In this document: piece by piece, positions 29,492-38,916 of the stretch | Layout: each line of letters begins with the position of its first letter | Position numbering within the stretch: the stretch's first letter is position 1 | From: Bacillus tianshenii | GTDB lineage: Bacteria; Bacillota; Bacilli; Bacillales; Bacillaceae_N | NCBI GenBank assembly: GCA_020524525.2 | Contig: CP129018.1 | Location: 2,050,115 to 2,114,114 of the forward strand | Direction: 5' to 3' | Length of the DNA: 64,000 nt | Translations under genes and position numbers: made by a program | The notes under the pieces: model-generated | What the model saw: only the letters and a program-made list of their open reading frames with translations | Told to the model about the DNA's origin: nothing | Databases searched by the model: none

Positions 29492-30847
29492 TTATTTTTT
29501 CTTTGTTAAATCATATTTCTCAAGGAATTTCGTGTTGAAATCCCCTCCCACAAACACTTCATGCTCAAGTAGACGTTGGTGGAATGGAATTGTCGTATCA
29601 ATACCTTCAATCACGAATTCGCTGAGCGCACGCTTCATACGGGAAATCGCTTCTTCACGTGTTGCACCATATGAGATAAGCTTCGCTACCATAGAATCAT
29701 AGAATGGTGGGATGCGATAATTTTGATAAACAGCTGAATCAACACGGATTCCAAACCCACCTGGTGGCAAGTAGATTTTTACTTCCCCTGGTGATGGCAT
29801 GAAGTTCTTGTCTGGATTCTCTGCATTGATTCGACATTCAATTGCCCATCCGTTAAATTCTACATCCTCTTGCTTCAATGAAAGCTTTTCACCAGAAGCT
29901 ACGCGAACTTGTTCCTTGATTAAATCAACACCTGTTACCATTTCTGTTACAGGATGCTCAACTTGGATACGCGTATTCATTTCCATGAAATAATACTTCT
30001 GATTGGTAGCATCAAAAATGAATTCCACTGTCCCTGCACCTGAATAATCAACAGCTTGAGCTGCACGCACAGCTGCAGCACCCATTTCTGCACGCAGCTC
30101 CTCTGATAATGCAGGAGAAGGTGTTTCTTCTAATAGCTTTTGCATACGACGCTGGATTGTACAATCACGCTCACCTAAATGAATCGTGTTGCCATAGTTG
30201 TCAGCAAGAACTTGAATTTCAACGTGACGGAAGTCTTCGATAAACTTCTCAATGTAAACGCCCGGATTACCGAATGCTGTCTCAGCTTCGCGTTGAGTCA
30301 TATTGATACCTTTTACTAGTTCTTCTTCTGTATGGGCAACGCGAATTCCTTTTCCGCCGCCACCAGCAGTTGCTTTTATGATAACAGGATATCCCATTTC
30401 ATTTGCAAGCTCTACAGCTTCATCAGTTGATTCAACAATCCCTTTTGAACCAGGAACAATCGGAACGCCAGCCTCACGCATTGTTTCACGTGCAACGTCC
30501 TTCGTTCCCATTCTTGTAATCGCTTCAGGACTTGGTCCGATGAAGGTGATACCGCTATCACGACATAGCTCAGCAAAGTCAGCATTTTCTGCTAAAAAGC
30601 CATAGCCTGGGTGAATGGCATCTGATTCCGTTAAAGTTGCAATTGTAATGATATTTGTTTTATTTAAATAACTATCTTTTGATGCTACAGGACCGATACA
30701 ATATGCTTCGTCCGCCATTTGTACATGCAACGCATCCTTATCGCCTTCTGAATAAACGGCAACTGTTTGAACGCCCAGCTCTTTACATGCACGGATGACG
30801 CGAACAGCGATTTCTCCCCTGTTTGCAATGAGCACTTTTTTAATCAA
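29492..30847 (-). CDS. accC: Biotin carboxylase subunit of acetyl-CoA carboxylase
   Basis: ATP-dependent carboxylation of the biotin on AccB, the committed step of fatty acid synthesis. At 451 aa it is an ATP-grasp enzyme with [15 protein letters not shown] at the N-terminus, the glycine-rich ATP loop [12 protein letters not shown], catalytic-region [14 protein letters not shown], and [11 protein letters not shown]. Translation starts at TTG 30847 with GGAGGCG upstream; no ATG lies between. It follows accB by 12 bases. Confidence 0.97.
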   Translation of the reverse strand: MIKKVLIANRGEIAVRVIRACKELGVQTVAVYSEGDKDALHVQMADEAYCIGPVASKDSYLNKTNIITIATLTESDAIHPGYGFLAENADFAELCRDSGITFIGPSPEAITRMGTKDVARETMREAGVPIVPGSKGIVESTDEAVELANEMGYPVIIKATAGGGGKGIRVAHTEEELVKGINMTQREAETAFGNPGVYIEKFIEDFRHVEIQVLADNYGNTIHLGERDCTIQRRMQKLLEETPSPALSEELRAEMGAAAVRAAQAVDYSGAGTVEFIFDATNQKYYFMEMNTRIQVEHPVTEMVTGVDLIKEQVRVASGEKLSLKQEDVEFNGWAIECRINAENPDKNFMPSPGEVKIYLPPGGFGIRVDSAVYQNYRIPPFYDSMVAKLISYGATREEAISRMKRALSEFVIEGIDTTIPFHQRLLEHEVFVGGDFNTKFLEKYDLTKKK

Positions 30848-30859
30848 TGAAAACGCCTC

Positions 30860-31369
30860 CTATTCTGACTTTACAAGGAACAATGGTTGACCGTATTCAA
30901 CTAGCTCTCCGTTTTTCACAAGGATTTCTACGATTTCGCCTTCTACTTCTGCTTCGATTTCGTTGAAAAGCTTCATTGCTTCTACGATACAAACGATGCT
31001 GTCGTTTGATACTTTGTCTCCCACTTTCACATATACATCAGAATCAGGGTTTGGTGATTCATAGAACGTACCAACCATCGGAGAAACAATCTTATGTAGG
31101 TTCTCGTCGTTAATGTCTGCTGCCTTCTCTTCTTTCGGTTGTGGTGCTGCTTCTGCTTTCGGTGCTTCTGGCTTCGGTGCTGGTGCTGCCTCTACCTTTG
31201 GAGCTGGTGCTGGTGCTGCTTCTACTTGTTCAGTTGCAACAACTTGCTTAACTCCACCTTGGTTCTTCTTAAGCTTAATCTTTGCTCCTTGCTCCTCATA
31301 AGACAATTCATCAATACTAGACTTGTCAAGAAGCTTGATTAGTTCACGAATTTCTTGAATTTTTAACAC
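30860..31369 (-). CDS. accB: Biotin carboxyl carrier protein of acetyl-CoA carboxylase
   Basis: Carries the biotin between AccC and the carboxyltransferase. At 169 aa it has an N-terminal helix, a long Ala/Pro/Glu linker (about residues 47-85), and a C-terminal biotinyl domain with [10 protein letters not shown], the biotinylated lysine lying near residue 133. The start is GTG 31369 with AAGGAG upstream. It is the first gene of accB-accC-yqhY. The upstream region carries an AAACCC/GGGTTT dyad (31417-31438). Confidence 0.97.
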   Translation of the reverse strand: MLKIQEIRELIKLLDKSSIDELSYEEQGAKIKLKKNQGGVKQVVATEQVEAAPAPAPKVEAAPAPKPEAPKAEAAPQPKEEKAADINDENLHKIVSPMVGTFYESPNPDSDVYVKVGDKVSNDSIVCIVEAMKLFNEIEAEVEGEIVEILVKNGELVEYGQPLFLVKSE

Positions 31370-31821
31370 TTCTGCCCACTCCTTAATATCTGTTTGTATG
31401 TAAAGGTTTTATTTTTAAACCCTTTTAATAAGGGGTTTATACAATGATATTTAAACTATACGATAAATGATTAGAGCGATCAAATCGCTTTGTGAATTTT
31501 CAATCGAGCGTTCGCTCAACATCTTTCTAAAAAAAGAAACCTTATCCAATTATCCAATCAACTAAATTTTTGTAATAGTCAGCAAATTACAGATATACTT
31601 GCGACAGATGTTTATTCCTATACAAATGCTACATGAAAACGTCGACAAAAGAAAGCATTTTTTGATATTTTTTTGAATTTTTATTTATATTAGAGAATTT
31701 CAATTTAATAGACAAAATAACTATAAAAGCCTTTTAAAATTTTGCCCCAAAATGTCTACTAATGAGCATACAAAGTTTACAAAACTTTTCTATTTTAAGT
31801 GCCATTCATTATACATTAAAT
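31370..31821. other. AT-rich intergenic region between spoIIIAH and accB
   Basis: About 450 bases without a supported gene, very rich in A and T. It should contain the accB promoter on the reverse strand. A 22-base dyad, AAACCCcTTATTAAaAGGGTTT on that strand, lies at 31417-31438, about 50 bases before accB. No riboswitch or small RNA was recognised. Confidence 0.5.
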
Positions 31822-31857
31822 AAAAAAAAAGAACCTGGCTTTTTCGCCAAGTTCTTT
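31822..31857 (-). terminator. Terminator of the spoIIIA operon
   Basis: On the reverse strand, AAAGAACTTGGC-gaaaaa-GCCAGGTTCTTT then a long T-run, directly at the spoIIIAH stop. Confidence 0.9.
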
Positions 31858-32485
31858 ACTCTACTGCTTGAAATTCAACCGCTACTTTATTAATTCCCAT
31901 TTCATCACGAACCATTTGCATTAATTCATTTGCAGATGCTTCTGATTTTTTAGTTGCTTTCACGATTACTTTCACTTCATCTTCATTTGTTTTCACAAGA
32001 ACATCTGAATATTTCTCATTTGCTTTAATCATTGTTTCTAAAATTGCTTCTTTATTAGATACTTCATTAATTTGTTCAATCTTATCAAGTGCTTCACTTC
32101 TTTTTTCAGCCGTTACATTTGTTGAAGCAACTACAGCTTGAAGCTCCTCCTTCATCTTGCTGCGTTGGTCGTCAAGTTCCATTCGAAGTGATGTGAACAA
32201 ATCATCAGTGGACACACTTGAAGCGACTGAATCACCTTCTTGCACTTCTTCGACTACTGTTTCAATACCTGAGCTTTGTTCTGCCGGCTGCTCATTATTT
32301 TCTGTTGCTTCTGTTTTTGTTGCTTCTGCTGGCATTGCTTCCGCTTGCTCATCTTGTGCTTGCTCTGTTGCAGCAAATTCCTCGCTTATTTGCTGTTGCG
32401 GCGATGTTACATAATACACTGAAAGAACGACAACTAAGCTTAACATTGTTAATAACCATACTGTTTGTTTTTTCAACAATTTCAT
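31856..32485 (-). CDS. spoIIIAH: Stage III sporulation protein AH
   Basis: The mother-cell half of the feeding-tube channel, pairing across the septum with forespore SpoIIQ. It is 209 aa: one N-terminal membrane helix (residues 10-27), a long acidic Glu/Ala/Gln linker (about 30-90), and a C-terminal YscJ/FliF-like ring-building domain (about 100-205). AAAGGGGAG precedes ATG 32485, which overlaps the spoIIIAG stop. It is the last gene of the operon and a terminator follows. Confidence 0.95.
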   Translation of the reverse strand: MKLLKKQTVWLLTMLSLVVVLSVYYVTSPQQQISEEFAATEQAQDEQAEAMPAEATKTEATENNEQPAEQSSGIETVVEEVQEGDSVASSVSTDDLFTSLRMELDDQRSKMKEELQAVVASTNVTAEKRSEALDKIEQINEVSNKEAILETMIKANEKYSDVLVKTNEDEVKVIVKATKKSEASANELMQMVRDEMGINKVAVEFQAVE

Positions 32486-33147
32486 TACTCCCCTTTCGTA
32501 CTCTTAGGCATAACCGAAACGCGGTGACTCGGTACATTTAATACGCGTGTAACAGACTCTACAATCCATTGCTTCACTTGCACATTTTCGGCACCGCTAG
32601 CAACAACAAGCACCCCACGTACTTCTGGTTTCCGTGTTTTCACAATGATCGGCTCTTCTTGATCACCTTTTCGGACGAGGACAACTTGTTCATCTTTCGA
32701 GGAATCCTCGACCTGGCGTTTGCCTCCCTCCCTGTCTGTTTCATCAGTTTTCTGTGTTTGTGTAACTGAGTTTTTTTCCACAACTTTTGCTTCAGTCGCT
32801 TCTAAATTAACCATGACAGTGACATCGCTAACACCTGATATATGTTCTAAAGCTTTTTTAAGCTGTTCTTCGTATTCTTTTTCGTAATGATCCATTGAAT
32901 TGGGTTTGTTATCATGATTATTTCCTAATACAGGAATATCTTTTTCATGTTGTTCACTTGAAGGCAACATCGCGGAAGGCTCTTGCGGTACATCTGGTTT
33001 GTAGATTTGTCCGAGAACCATCATTGCAATCCCGATCAGTGCAGCAATTAATATGTAACCGCGTAAATTTTTTGGGTTGGCGCTTCCTTCCTTAAAGACC
33101 AAGCTTTTCAACCGTTCGATAATTCCTTTTTTCTCACTCACGCTCAC
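32485..33147 (-). CDS. spoIIIAG: Stage III sporulation protein AG
   Basis: Forms a large ring in the mother-cell to forespore channel. It is 220 aa: a membrane helix at about residues 29-46 and a ring-building domain from about 90, interrupted by the charged insertion typical of AG (KTDETDREGGKRQVEDS region). The start is GTG 33147 behind GAGGGGG. It overlaps spoIIIAF by 14 bases. Confidence 0.95.
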   Translation of the reverse strand: MSVSEKKGIIERLKSLVFKEGSANPKNLRGYILIAALIGIAMMVLGQIYKPDVPQEPSAMLPSSEQHEKDIPVLGNNHDNKPNSMDHYEKEYEEQLKKALEHISGVSDVTVMVNLEATEAKVVEKNSVTQTQKTDETDREGGKRQVEDSSKDEQVVLVRKGDQEEPIIVKTRKPEVRGVLVVASGAENVQVKQWIVESVTRVLNVPSHRVSVMPKSTKGE

Positions 33148-33778
33148 CTTTCACCCCCTCTGATGAAATTGTAATCTTCTCATCAGATATGCCCCACCGC
33201 GACTCAAGAAAGCTACGAATATGTGTATAATCTGTCACCTCTGCGGCGGATGGCTGTTCATTCTTTGCTTGTACATCAATTTGGACAATCTTCACTTCCT
33301 CTACTTGCTTGTCAACGACTTCATCGGTTGCCTTCTTCATCAGCACTACAGCGATTTGTTGGATATCAACCGTTGTCCAATCGTCACCAGTCCCATCCGC
33401 AAGCTGTAGCTCAATGTCTGCAATTTCATATCCGTACTCATTCATCAACTCCTCCTGAACATTTTCTTTCATTTGGACAGCCGTCTTGTCTAAGATATAT
33501 GCACGTTGTCCTGCTTGTATTTCTTTTTTCTTCTCTTCAATCTTATTTTTAAGTTGTTCATTCTGTGAAAAGTCGCTCATTTCAATACTTTTCAAAACAC
33601 TTTCGAAATCTTCTGAAAAAAATCTCAAAATTGGTGTTAAAATCAGCAAAATTAACAGGAGACCAATTACCATCTTTGCGTAATTTTGCATGGATGAATT
33701 GGGAAGAAGCATATCAACAACAACCGCGAGCAAGATGAACAACACAATATTGGTCATCCAATTCGATAAGTACTCCAT
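33134..33778 (-). CDS. spoIIIAF: Stage III sporulation protein AF
   Basis: A membrane component of the SpoIIIA complex. About 214 aa from ATG 33778 (MEYLSNWM), which fits AAGGCGGGG better than the GTG two codons upstream. Two N-terminal membrane helices (about 8-26 and 33-51) are followed by a soluble domain of about 130 residues with alpha/beta pattern. It lies 20 bases after spoIIIAE. Confidence 0.93.
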   Translation of the reverse strand: MEYLSNWMTNIVLFILLAVVVDMLLPNSSMQNYAKMVIGLLLILLILTPILRFFSEDFESVLKSIEMSDFSQNEQLKNKIEEKKKEIQAGQRAYILDKTAVQMKENVQEELMNEYGYEIADIELQLADGTGDDWTTVDIQQIAVVLMKKATDEVVDKQVEEVKIVQIDVQAKNEQPSAAEVTDYTHIRSFLESRWGISDEKITISSEGVKGERE

Positions 33779-33798
33779 TTTCACCCCGCCTTTATGGG

Positions 33799-34983
33799 CT
33801 AACGAACCATTAATGACAAATTACCAGCCGCAATGACCATCGTGACAGCAAGAAAAAACATAAATGATACAACGGCAAGTGCTGCAAAAATATAGATAAC
33901 ACTTTTACTGATGATATCTAAGCATGTGATAACAGGCCCGCCGCCAAGTGGCTGCAAGACAGCTGCAGCAAGCTTATAAATTAATGCAAGTGTAAATACT
34001 TTTATAGCAGGAAATACAGCGATTAAAAGAAGGATGACCACACCTACGATACCAACTGCATTTTTCAACAGCATGGACGCACCAAGGACGGTATCAGCTG
34101 CATCGGTAAACATCCGCCCAACAACTGGAACAAAATTCCCAGTAATAAATTTTGCCGTTCGAACAGCAATCCCATCTGTAATCGCTGCAGTAGCGCCTTG
34201 GACAGAAATAACGCCAAGAAAGATCGTTAAGAAGGTTCCCAACAAGCCAATTGCAATATTTCGCAGTAAATTGGCCAGCTGTGTTACTTTGTAATGATCG
34301 GTTAGCGTGCTAACGATACTTAACAAAGCCGAAAGGAACAGCAAAGGTAAAACAATATATTGAATGAGCATGCCACTCGTATTAACAAGCATGACAATGA
34401 TCGGATGAAAGAATGCAACTGATGTTACTCCACCGACTGAAGCCATTAATGCAAGCAGCAGTGGAAGTAAAGCAAGCATGAAACTGATCATTGTATGAAT
34501 CGCTTCATTTGTATATGACATTGCAATATGAAAGCTATTCAACGCAATTACAATCAACACCATATACACAAGTGCATATGCAACCTTACTGACATTCTTT
34601 TTCTCAAAGGCATTTTGCAGAGTTTGCAGCAGCATACTAAATACTGTTAAGAGGATAAGCATACCAAGCAGCTTTCCATTGGCAAGTAATTCATAGAACA
34701 AGAAACGCAGTATGCCAGTCAACCAAGCTTGAATCGAAAAGTCTTTTCCATTCCTAATAAAATCATAGAACGTTCCTTTATGACTTTCAGGCAAAAATCC
34801 TCCATATTGGTCAACAACCTTATTCCAATATTGTTGCATTTCATTTCCGTCTAGATTTTGGAACTGTTCCTCTATAAATTGGTCCTCTTGCCCTACCTCA
34901 TTAGCTTGTACAACAATCGGCAATAACAGCATAAGGACAAGAACAAAAATAAAAGCGAATCTTGCTTTCTTTTGAACAGGCAA
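33799..34983 (-). CDS. spoIIIAE: Stage III sporulation protein AE
   Basis: A polytopic membrane protein of the feeding-tube complex. At 394 aa it has an N-terminal signal-like helix (residues 9-27, FIFVLVLMLLLPIVVQA), a soluble stretch to about 85, then seven or so membrane helices. Conserved TGNFVPVVGRMFTDAADTVLG lies in the middle. Translation starts at TTG 34983 behind GGGGTGTG. It is the largest spoIIIA membrane protein and keeps full length. Confidence 0.95.
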   Translation of the reverse strand: MPVQKKARFAFIFVLVLMLLLPIVVQANEVGQEDQFIEEQFQNLDGNEMQQYWNKVVDQYGGFLPESHKGTFYDFIRNGKDFSIQAWLTGILRFLFYELLANGKLLGMLILLTVFSMLLQTLQNAFEKKNVSKVAYALVYMVLIVIALNSFHIAMSYTNEAIHTMISFMLALLPLLLALMASVGGVTSVAFFHPIIVMLVNTSGMLIQYIVLPLLFLSALLSIVSTLTDHYKVTQLANLLRNIAIGLLGTFLTIFLGVISVQGATAAITDGIAVRTAKFITGNFVPVVGRMFTDAADTVLGASMLLKNAVGIVGVVILLLIAVFPAIKVFTLALIYKLAAAVLQPLGGGPVITCLDIISKSVIYIFAALAVVSFMFFLAVTMVIAAGNLSLMVR

Positions 34984-35016
34984 ACTTCACACACCCCGCA
35001 TTGTGACGGCTTTCGC

Positions 35017-35409
35017 TTATGAAGTTGGCAGCATTTCGAGCACCGTCTCGATAATGACCGTTAAAATCGGTACTGCCATCGCCAAGATTAATATTTTGCC
35101 TGCAAGCTCTATCTTTGAGGCAATGGCACCTTGCCCTGCATCCTTTGTAATTTGGGCCCCGAATTCAGCAATGTAGGCAATACCGATAATTTTCAAAATT
35201 GTTTCCACATAAATCATATTGATATTCGCTGAAAGAGCCAGCTTTTCAAGCATATGAATAATTTCATATACTTTATCAACTAAAAAAATAAAAATAGCAG
35301 CACTGACAAAAACAACGAGAAGGGAGGCGAACGATTGTTTTTGTTCTTTTAATATTAATGCTAAAAAAGCCGCGACTAAGCCAATGCCAACAATTTGGAT
35401 AATTTCAAT
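35017..35409 (-). CDS. spoIIIAD: Stage III sporulation protein AD with a probable ATT start
   Basis: A small membrane protein of the SpoIIIA complex. The first in-frame ATG (35253) would give only 78 aa and cut off half the family. Reading back in frame gives IEIIQIVGIGL...LALILKEQK and further hydrophobic sequence typical of the SpoIIIAD N-terminus. That reading stops at TAG just before 35409, leaving ATT at 35407-35409 as the only reasonable start. AGAGGGGGG stands 7 bases before it. The resulting 130 aa agrees with the usual 130-odd. About four membrane helices. The start lies 15 bases after the spoIIIAC stop. Confidence 0.88.
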   Translation of the reverse strand: MEIIQIVGIGLVAAFLALILKEQKQSFASLLVVFVSAAIFIFLVDKVYEIIHMLEKLALSANINMIYVETILKIIGIAYIAEFGAQITKDAGQGAIASKIELAGKILILAMAVPILTVIIETVLEMLPTS

Positions 35410-35423
35410 CGCCTATCCCCCCT

Positions 35424-35630
35424 CTAACCTTGAAATAGGAAGACGCCTTTTATTTTTTGGAACAAATCATCAATAATCGTCGCCACCATATAAAGGACGA
35501 CGACAAATCCAATCAGTGTTACCCAGTCCGCCCAATCCCCTTTTCCCATCGTTTTTAAAACGGTATGAATCATTGCCACAACAATGCCAATCCCAGCAAT
35601 TTGAAAGATTGTATTCACATCCACTGCCAC
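35424..35630 (-). CDS. spoIIIAC: Stage III sporulation protein AC
   Basis: A 68-aa protein with two membrane helices (about 10-27 and 36-57), related to SpoIIIAD. The family patterns IFQIAGIGI and DWVTLIGF are clear. The start is GTG 35630 behind AGAGGAG. It is 24 bases after spoIIIAB. The last bases of the gene contain the ribosome site for spoIIIAD. Confidence 0.93.
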   Translation of the reverse strand: MAVDVNTIFQIAGIGIVVAMIHTVLKTMGKGDWADWVTLIGFVVVLYMVATIIDDLFQKIKGVFLFQG

Positions 35631-35653
35631 AAAAATTCTCCTCTCTCACACAA

Positions 35654-36172
35654 CTACATAAGCAGAATAACCACTAACAAGCCCGATAAAAAACCTAAAC
35701 TCTTAACCATTTTTTCATACTTTTGCTGCTGTGTTCGGGCATCTTCCTCTTCTCTTTGCAAGTGTACGATCGCTAGCTGGATATGCTTTTTCTGTGAAAT
35801 TGCATCATGCCTACCTAACGTTTCACCAAATTGCCTCATAATCTCAAAGTCATTCTCTTTAAGAGCAGTCAACTTCCACACTTCCTTTAATGAACCAAGC
35901 CACGCTTCACTTAATGACGCGACATCACCTTGAGCAAGCCTTTTTGAAAAGCGCTCGAAAAACCACGATAACGGCTTTGACGTCTGTGCCGCAATCCTGC
36001 TGCACGCTTCAGCCACGGGAACTTGCCCATACATAATTTCAGCCTCTAATGCCTGAAGGGCTGCTTTCAATTGACGAAGCTGCCGCGGCCGCTCACTTAA
36101 GCGCCTTGCCGCTTCAAAACCTGTCCATGTTGAACTCATTAAAATAATAAGTGCGCCCACAAGTTTCATCAT
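35654..36172 (-). CDS. spoIIIAB: Stage III sporulation protein AB
   Basis: A 172-aa membrane protein distantly related to type II secretion F proteins. It has an N-terminal membrane helix (2-17), a helical cytoplasmic part with RPRQLRQLKAALQALEAEI, and a C-terminal helix (about 155-172). ATG 36172 overlaps the spoIIIAA stop by 4 bases behind GGAAGTG, implying coupled translation. Confidence 0.94.
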   Translation of the reverse strand: MMKLVGALIILMSSTWTGFEAARRLSERPRQLRQLKAALQALEAEIMYGQVPVAEACSRIAAQTSKPLSWFFERFSKRLAQGDVASLSEAWLGSLKEVWKLTALKENDFEIMRQFGETLGRHDAISQKKHIQLAIVHLQREEEDARTQQQKYEKMVKSLGFLSGLLVVILLM

Positions 36173-37098
36173 GATTTCACTTCCATTGCTGTTGTACTAA
36201 CCATACCTTCTTTGTTGCGAATTACTTCAATTGTCCCAGCCCCTTTACGAGCTGAAAGCTCCACATACGTATCAAACACACCATTATCAAACAGGTCTCG
36301 AAATATCGGTCGTTGCTTAACATCCTCAAGAGTGAAACCGTGAATACTCACAAATAGTTGAATTCCAGCATGAACAGCATCAATAATGGCCTCGACATCT
36401 TCTCGTCTGCCGATTTCATCGACCACAATAATTTGCGGACTCATCGAGCGAATCATCATCATCATGCCTTCAGCTTTCGGACAAGCATCTAATACGTCTA
36501 AGCGGATCCCGAATGTATGCTGCGGAATCCCATTCACACAGCCTGCAATTTCAGAACGTTCATCTATGAGTCCAACTTTTTGCGCAGAGGTACCCCATTG
36601 CTTATTTCCACTGCTAATAATCCGAACAAGATCTCTTAAAAGCGTTGTCTTACCACTTTGTGGCGGGCCGATTAATAACGTATTAAGCCAGCCTTCTTTA
36701 TAAATGTGCGGTATTAAACATTCAGCAACGCCAATTTTCTCTCTTGCGATTCGTATATTAAAGGAAGTAATGTCACGAATCGCTTTAACAGCCCCATTTT
36801 CTGTGATGACTTTGCCAGCAATCCCAATACGATGTCCCCCGCTAATCGTGATGAAGCCGCGCCTAAATTCTTCTTCGAGTGTATAAAGTGAATACTGACT
36901 TATTCGATTAAGAAAGTACACGCCTTCTTCATGCAGCACGTTCCGCATGGCTGGATAAACCGGCTTTCCTGCTACGATCACTTCAAGAGGACGGTTAATT
37001 CGTAAGCGTATCTCTTCAATTCTCTCTTGCTCTGAAACAGACATCTGAGTGATTGTTTCTTGAAGGGATTCAGGCAAAAATGCCAATACCTCCTCCAT
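36169..37098 (-). CDS. spoIIIAA: Stage III sporulation protein AA (ATPase)
   Basis: A secretion-type ATPase proposed to power the mother-cell to forespore channel. At 309 aa it has Walker A GPPQSGKTT, LIDERSEIAG, and Walker B-like QIIVVDEIG, with arginines typical of the R-motif. AGGGGGGAGG precedes ATG 37098. It is the first gene of the eight-gene operon; a sigma-E-like -10 box lies 42 bases upstream. Confidence 0.96.
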   Translation of the reverse strand: MEEVLAFLPESLQETITQMSVSEQERIEEIRLRINRPLEVIVAGKPVYPAMRNVLHEEGVYFLNRISQYSLYTLEEEFRRGFITISGGHRIGIAGKVITENGAVKAIRDITSFNIRIAREKIGVAECLIPHIYKEGWLNTLLIGPPQSGKTTLLRDLVRIISSGNKQWGTSAQKVGLIDERSEIAGCVNGIPQHTFGIRLDVLDACPKAEGMMMMIRSMSPQIIVVDEIGRREDVEAIIDAVHAGIQLFVSIHGFTLEDVKQRPIFRDLFDNGVFDTYVELSARKGAGTIEVIRNKEGMVSTTAMEVKS

Positions 37099-37139
37099 TT
37101 CCCTCCCCCCCTTACCAGCCTAATAGCATTGCTAGTCTC

Positions 37140-37168
37140 AATGTATGCAAACCAAAACCCCTTCATGA
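37140..37168 (-). promoter_or_regulatory. Probable sigma-E promoter of the spoIIIA operon
   Basis: The reverse strand has CATACATT (37140-37147), one base off the sigma-E -10 consensus CATACAMT, preceded at 14 bases by TCATGAA, a weak -35. Its position fits the known mother-cell expression of spoIIIA. Confidence 0.45.
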
Positions 37169-37217
37169 CAGAAAAGCGAAGGCGAATTGCTTAGAAATAT
37201 TGTTCTGAAAGATGCAC

Positions 37218-37258
37218 AAAAAAATCCCCATGCGGACCTGTGTCCACATGGGGATTTC
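37218..37258 (-). terminator. Terminator of efp
   Basis: On the reverse strand, AAATCCCCATGTG-loop-CATGGGGATTTTTTT, starting 14 bases after the efp stop. Confidence 0.88.
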
Positions 37259-37271
37259 TTGCATATACTAA

Positions 37272-37829
37272 TTATGCGCGGGAAACGTACTTTCCATCAC
37301 TTGTATTAATTATAAGTGTTTCACCTTCATTAATAAATAATGGAACTTGTACGACAAGACCCGTTTCAAGTGTTGCAGCCTTTGTTGCGCCTTGAGCTGT
37401 GTCACCTTTAATTCCTGGTTCTGTCTCGGTTACTTGAAGCGCAACTGAGTTTGGCAAGTCAACACCAATTACTTCACCTTCGTAAGTAAGGATATTTACT
37501 TCCATGTTTTCTTTGATGAATTTCAAATGGTCTTCGATTCTAGCTTCTGGAAGCTCTAGTTGTTCGAATGTTTCATTATCCATGAAAGCATGCATGTTAC
37601 CGTTTGCATATAAATATTGCATTTTACGGTTTTCGATATGTGCTTTGCTTACTTTCTCACCTGCACGGAATGTCTTTTCTTGAATCGCACCTGTACGAAG
37701 GTTACGAAGCTTTGAACGAACAAATGCTGCACCTTTTCCTGGCTTTACGTGCTGGAATTCAATAACTTGCCAAATACTGTTGTCTACTTCAATTGTTAAA
37801 CCTGTACGAAAATCATTTACTGAAATCAT
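37272..37829 (-). CDS. efp: Translation elongation factor P
   Basis: Relieves ribosome stalling at polyproline. At 185 aa it has the three-domain EF-P fold. The tip loop [10 protein letters not shown] places a lysine at position 32, as in B. subtilis EF-P where this residue is modified. C-terminal [23 protein letters not shown] is the family end. GGGAGGAAC precedes ATG 37829. It follows the Xaa-Pro peptidase gene by 21 bases, a fitting pair for proline metabolism and translation. Confidence 0.97.
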   Translation of the reverse strand: MISVNDFRTGLTIEVDNSIWQVIEFQHVKPGKGAAFVRSKLRNLRTGAIQEKTFRAGEKVSKAHIENRKMQYLYANGNMHAFMDNETFEQLELPEARIEDHLKFIKENMEVNILTYEGEVIGVDLPNSVALQVTETEPGIKGDTAQGATKAATLETGLVVQVPLFINEGETLIINTSDGKYVSRA

Positions 37830-37850
37830 GTTTGTTCCTCCCGTTTCCGT

Positions 37851-38912
37851 TTATAAAATAATTAATTCTTTTGGTGATTGTGACAAGATTTCGTTTCCGT
37901 TTTCGGTAATGACAAGATCATCTTCGATACGAACGCCGCCTACATTCGGAACATAGATTCCTGGCTCAACTGTCACAACCATACCAGGTTCAAGCACTGT
38001 ATCTGATTTGAAAGAAAGCGAAGGTCCTTCATGCACATCTAAGCCAATACCATGTCCTGTTGAATGGCCAAAATACTCACCATAGCCTTGTTCTTTAATA
38101 TAATCTCGTGTAAGAGCATCGGCTTGAATACCAGTTATTCCTGCTTTCGTCCCTTCTACACCAAGGAGTTGTGCTTGGAGGACGGTGTTATAAATTTCTT
38201 TTAATTTGTCGCTTACTTCTCCGACTGCGATTGTACGTGTAATATCAGAGGCATAGCCTTTATAATAAGCTCCAAAATCAAGTGTTACAAGCTCGCCGCT
38301 TTCAATCCTTTTATCTGAAGCGACCCCGTGCGGCAGTGCAGAACGGTAACCAGATGCCACGATAATATCAAACGAAGAAGATGAAGCACCTTGCTTACGC
38401 ATGAAGAATTCTAACTCATTTGATACTTCTAATTCTGTCACCCCAGGGCGAATGAATGTAAGGATGTGTTCAAATGCTTTATCTGCGATTTTTACAGCAT
38501 CTTTAATAATTGTAAGTTCTTCCTCTGATTTGATCAAACGAAGCTTTTCAACTGCACCAGATACAGGAACTATATCAGTCCCTACTACTTCTTCATATGT
38601 ACGATATTGTGAGAAAGACATATGGTCTTGTTCAAATCCAAGCTTCTTTATGCCCATCTCTTTTGCAAGCCGTGCAATCTCTTCAGGAATCGGTCCTTTA
38701 TGTTGGACGATGTCATAGCCTTTTACTTGGTCATTTGCTTGTTCCATATAACGGAAGTCTGTAACAAAAGCGCTTTTCTCTTCGGTAATAAGTACGACCC
38801 CAGCGCTTCCTGTAAAACCAGTCATATAGCGACGATTTTTATCACTCGTAATAAGCATACCGTCGATCCCAAGCTTTGCAAATTGTTCGCGTAGTTTTGT
38901 CAACTGATTCAT
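37851..38912 (-). CDS. yqhT: Xaa-Pro peptidase, M24 family (YqhT)
   Basis: A metallopeptidase releasing an N-terminal residue before proline. At 353 aa it has an N-terminal creatinase-like domain (1-125) and a C-terminal pita-bread domain with metal ligands in LDFGAYYKGYASDITRT (two Asp), GHGIGLDVHEGP (His), VEPGIY and VRIEDD (two Glu). No signal peptide, so cytoplasmic. ATG 38912 follows AAAGGAATG. It is upstream of efp in the same transcript. Confidence 0.93.
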   Translation of the reverse strand: MNQLTKLREQFAKLGIDGMLITSDKNRRYMTGFTGSAGVVLITEEKSAFVTDFRYMEQANDQVKGYDIVQHKGPIPEEIARLAKEMGIKKLGFEQDHMSFSQYRTYEEVVGTDIVPVSGAVEKLRLIKSEEELTIIKDAVKIADKAFEHILTFIRPGVTELEVSNELEFFMRKQGASSSSFDIIVASGYRSALPHGVASDKRIESGELVTLDFGAYYKGYASDITRTIAVGEVSDKLKEIYNTVLQAQLLGVEGTKAGITGIQADALTRDYIKEQGYGEYFGHSTGHGIGLDVHEGPSLSFKSDTVLEPGMVVTVEPGIYVPNVGGVRIEDDLVITENGNEILSQSPKELIIL

Positions 38913-38916
38913 CCTG

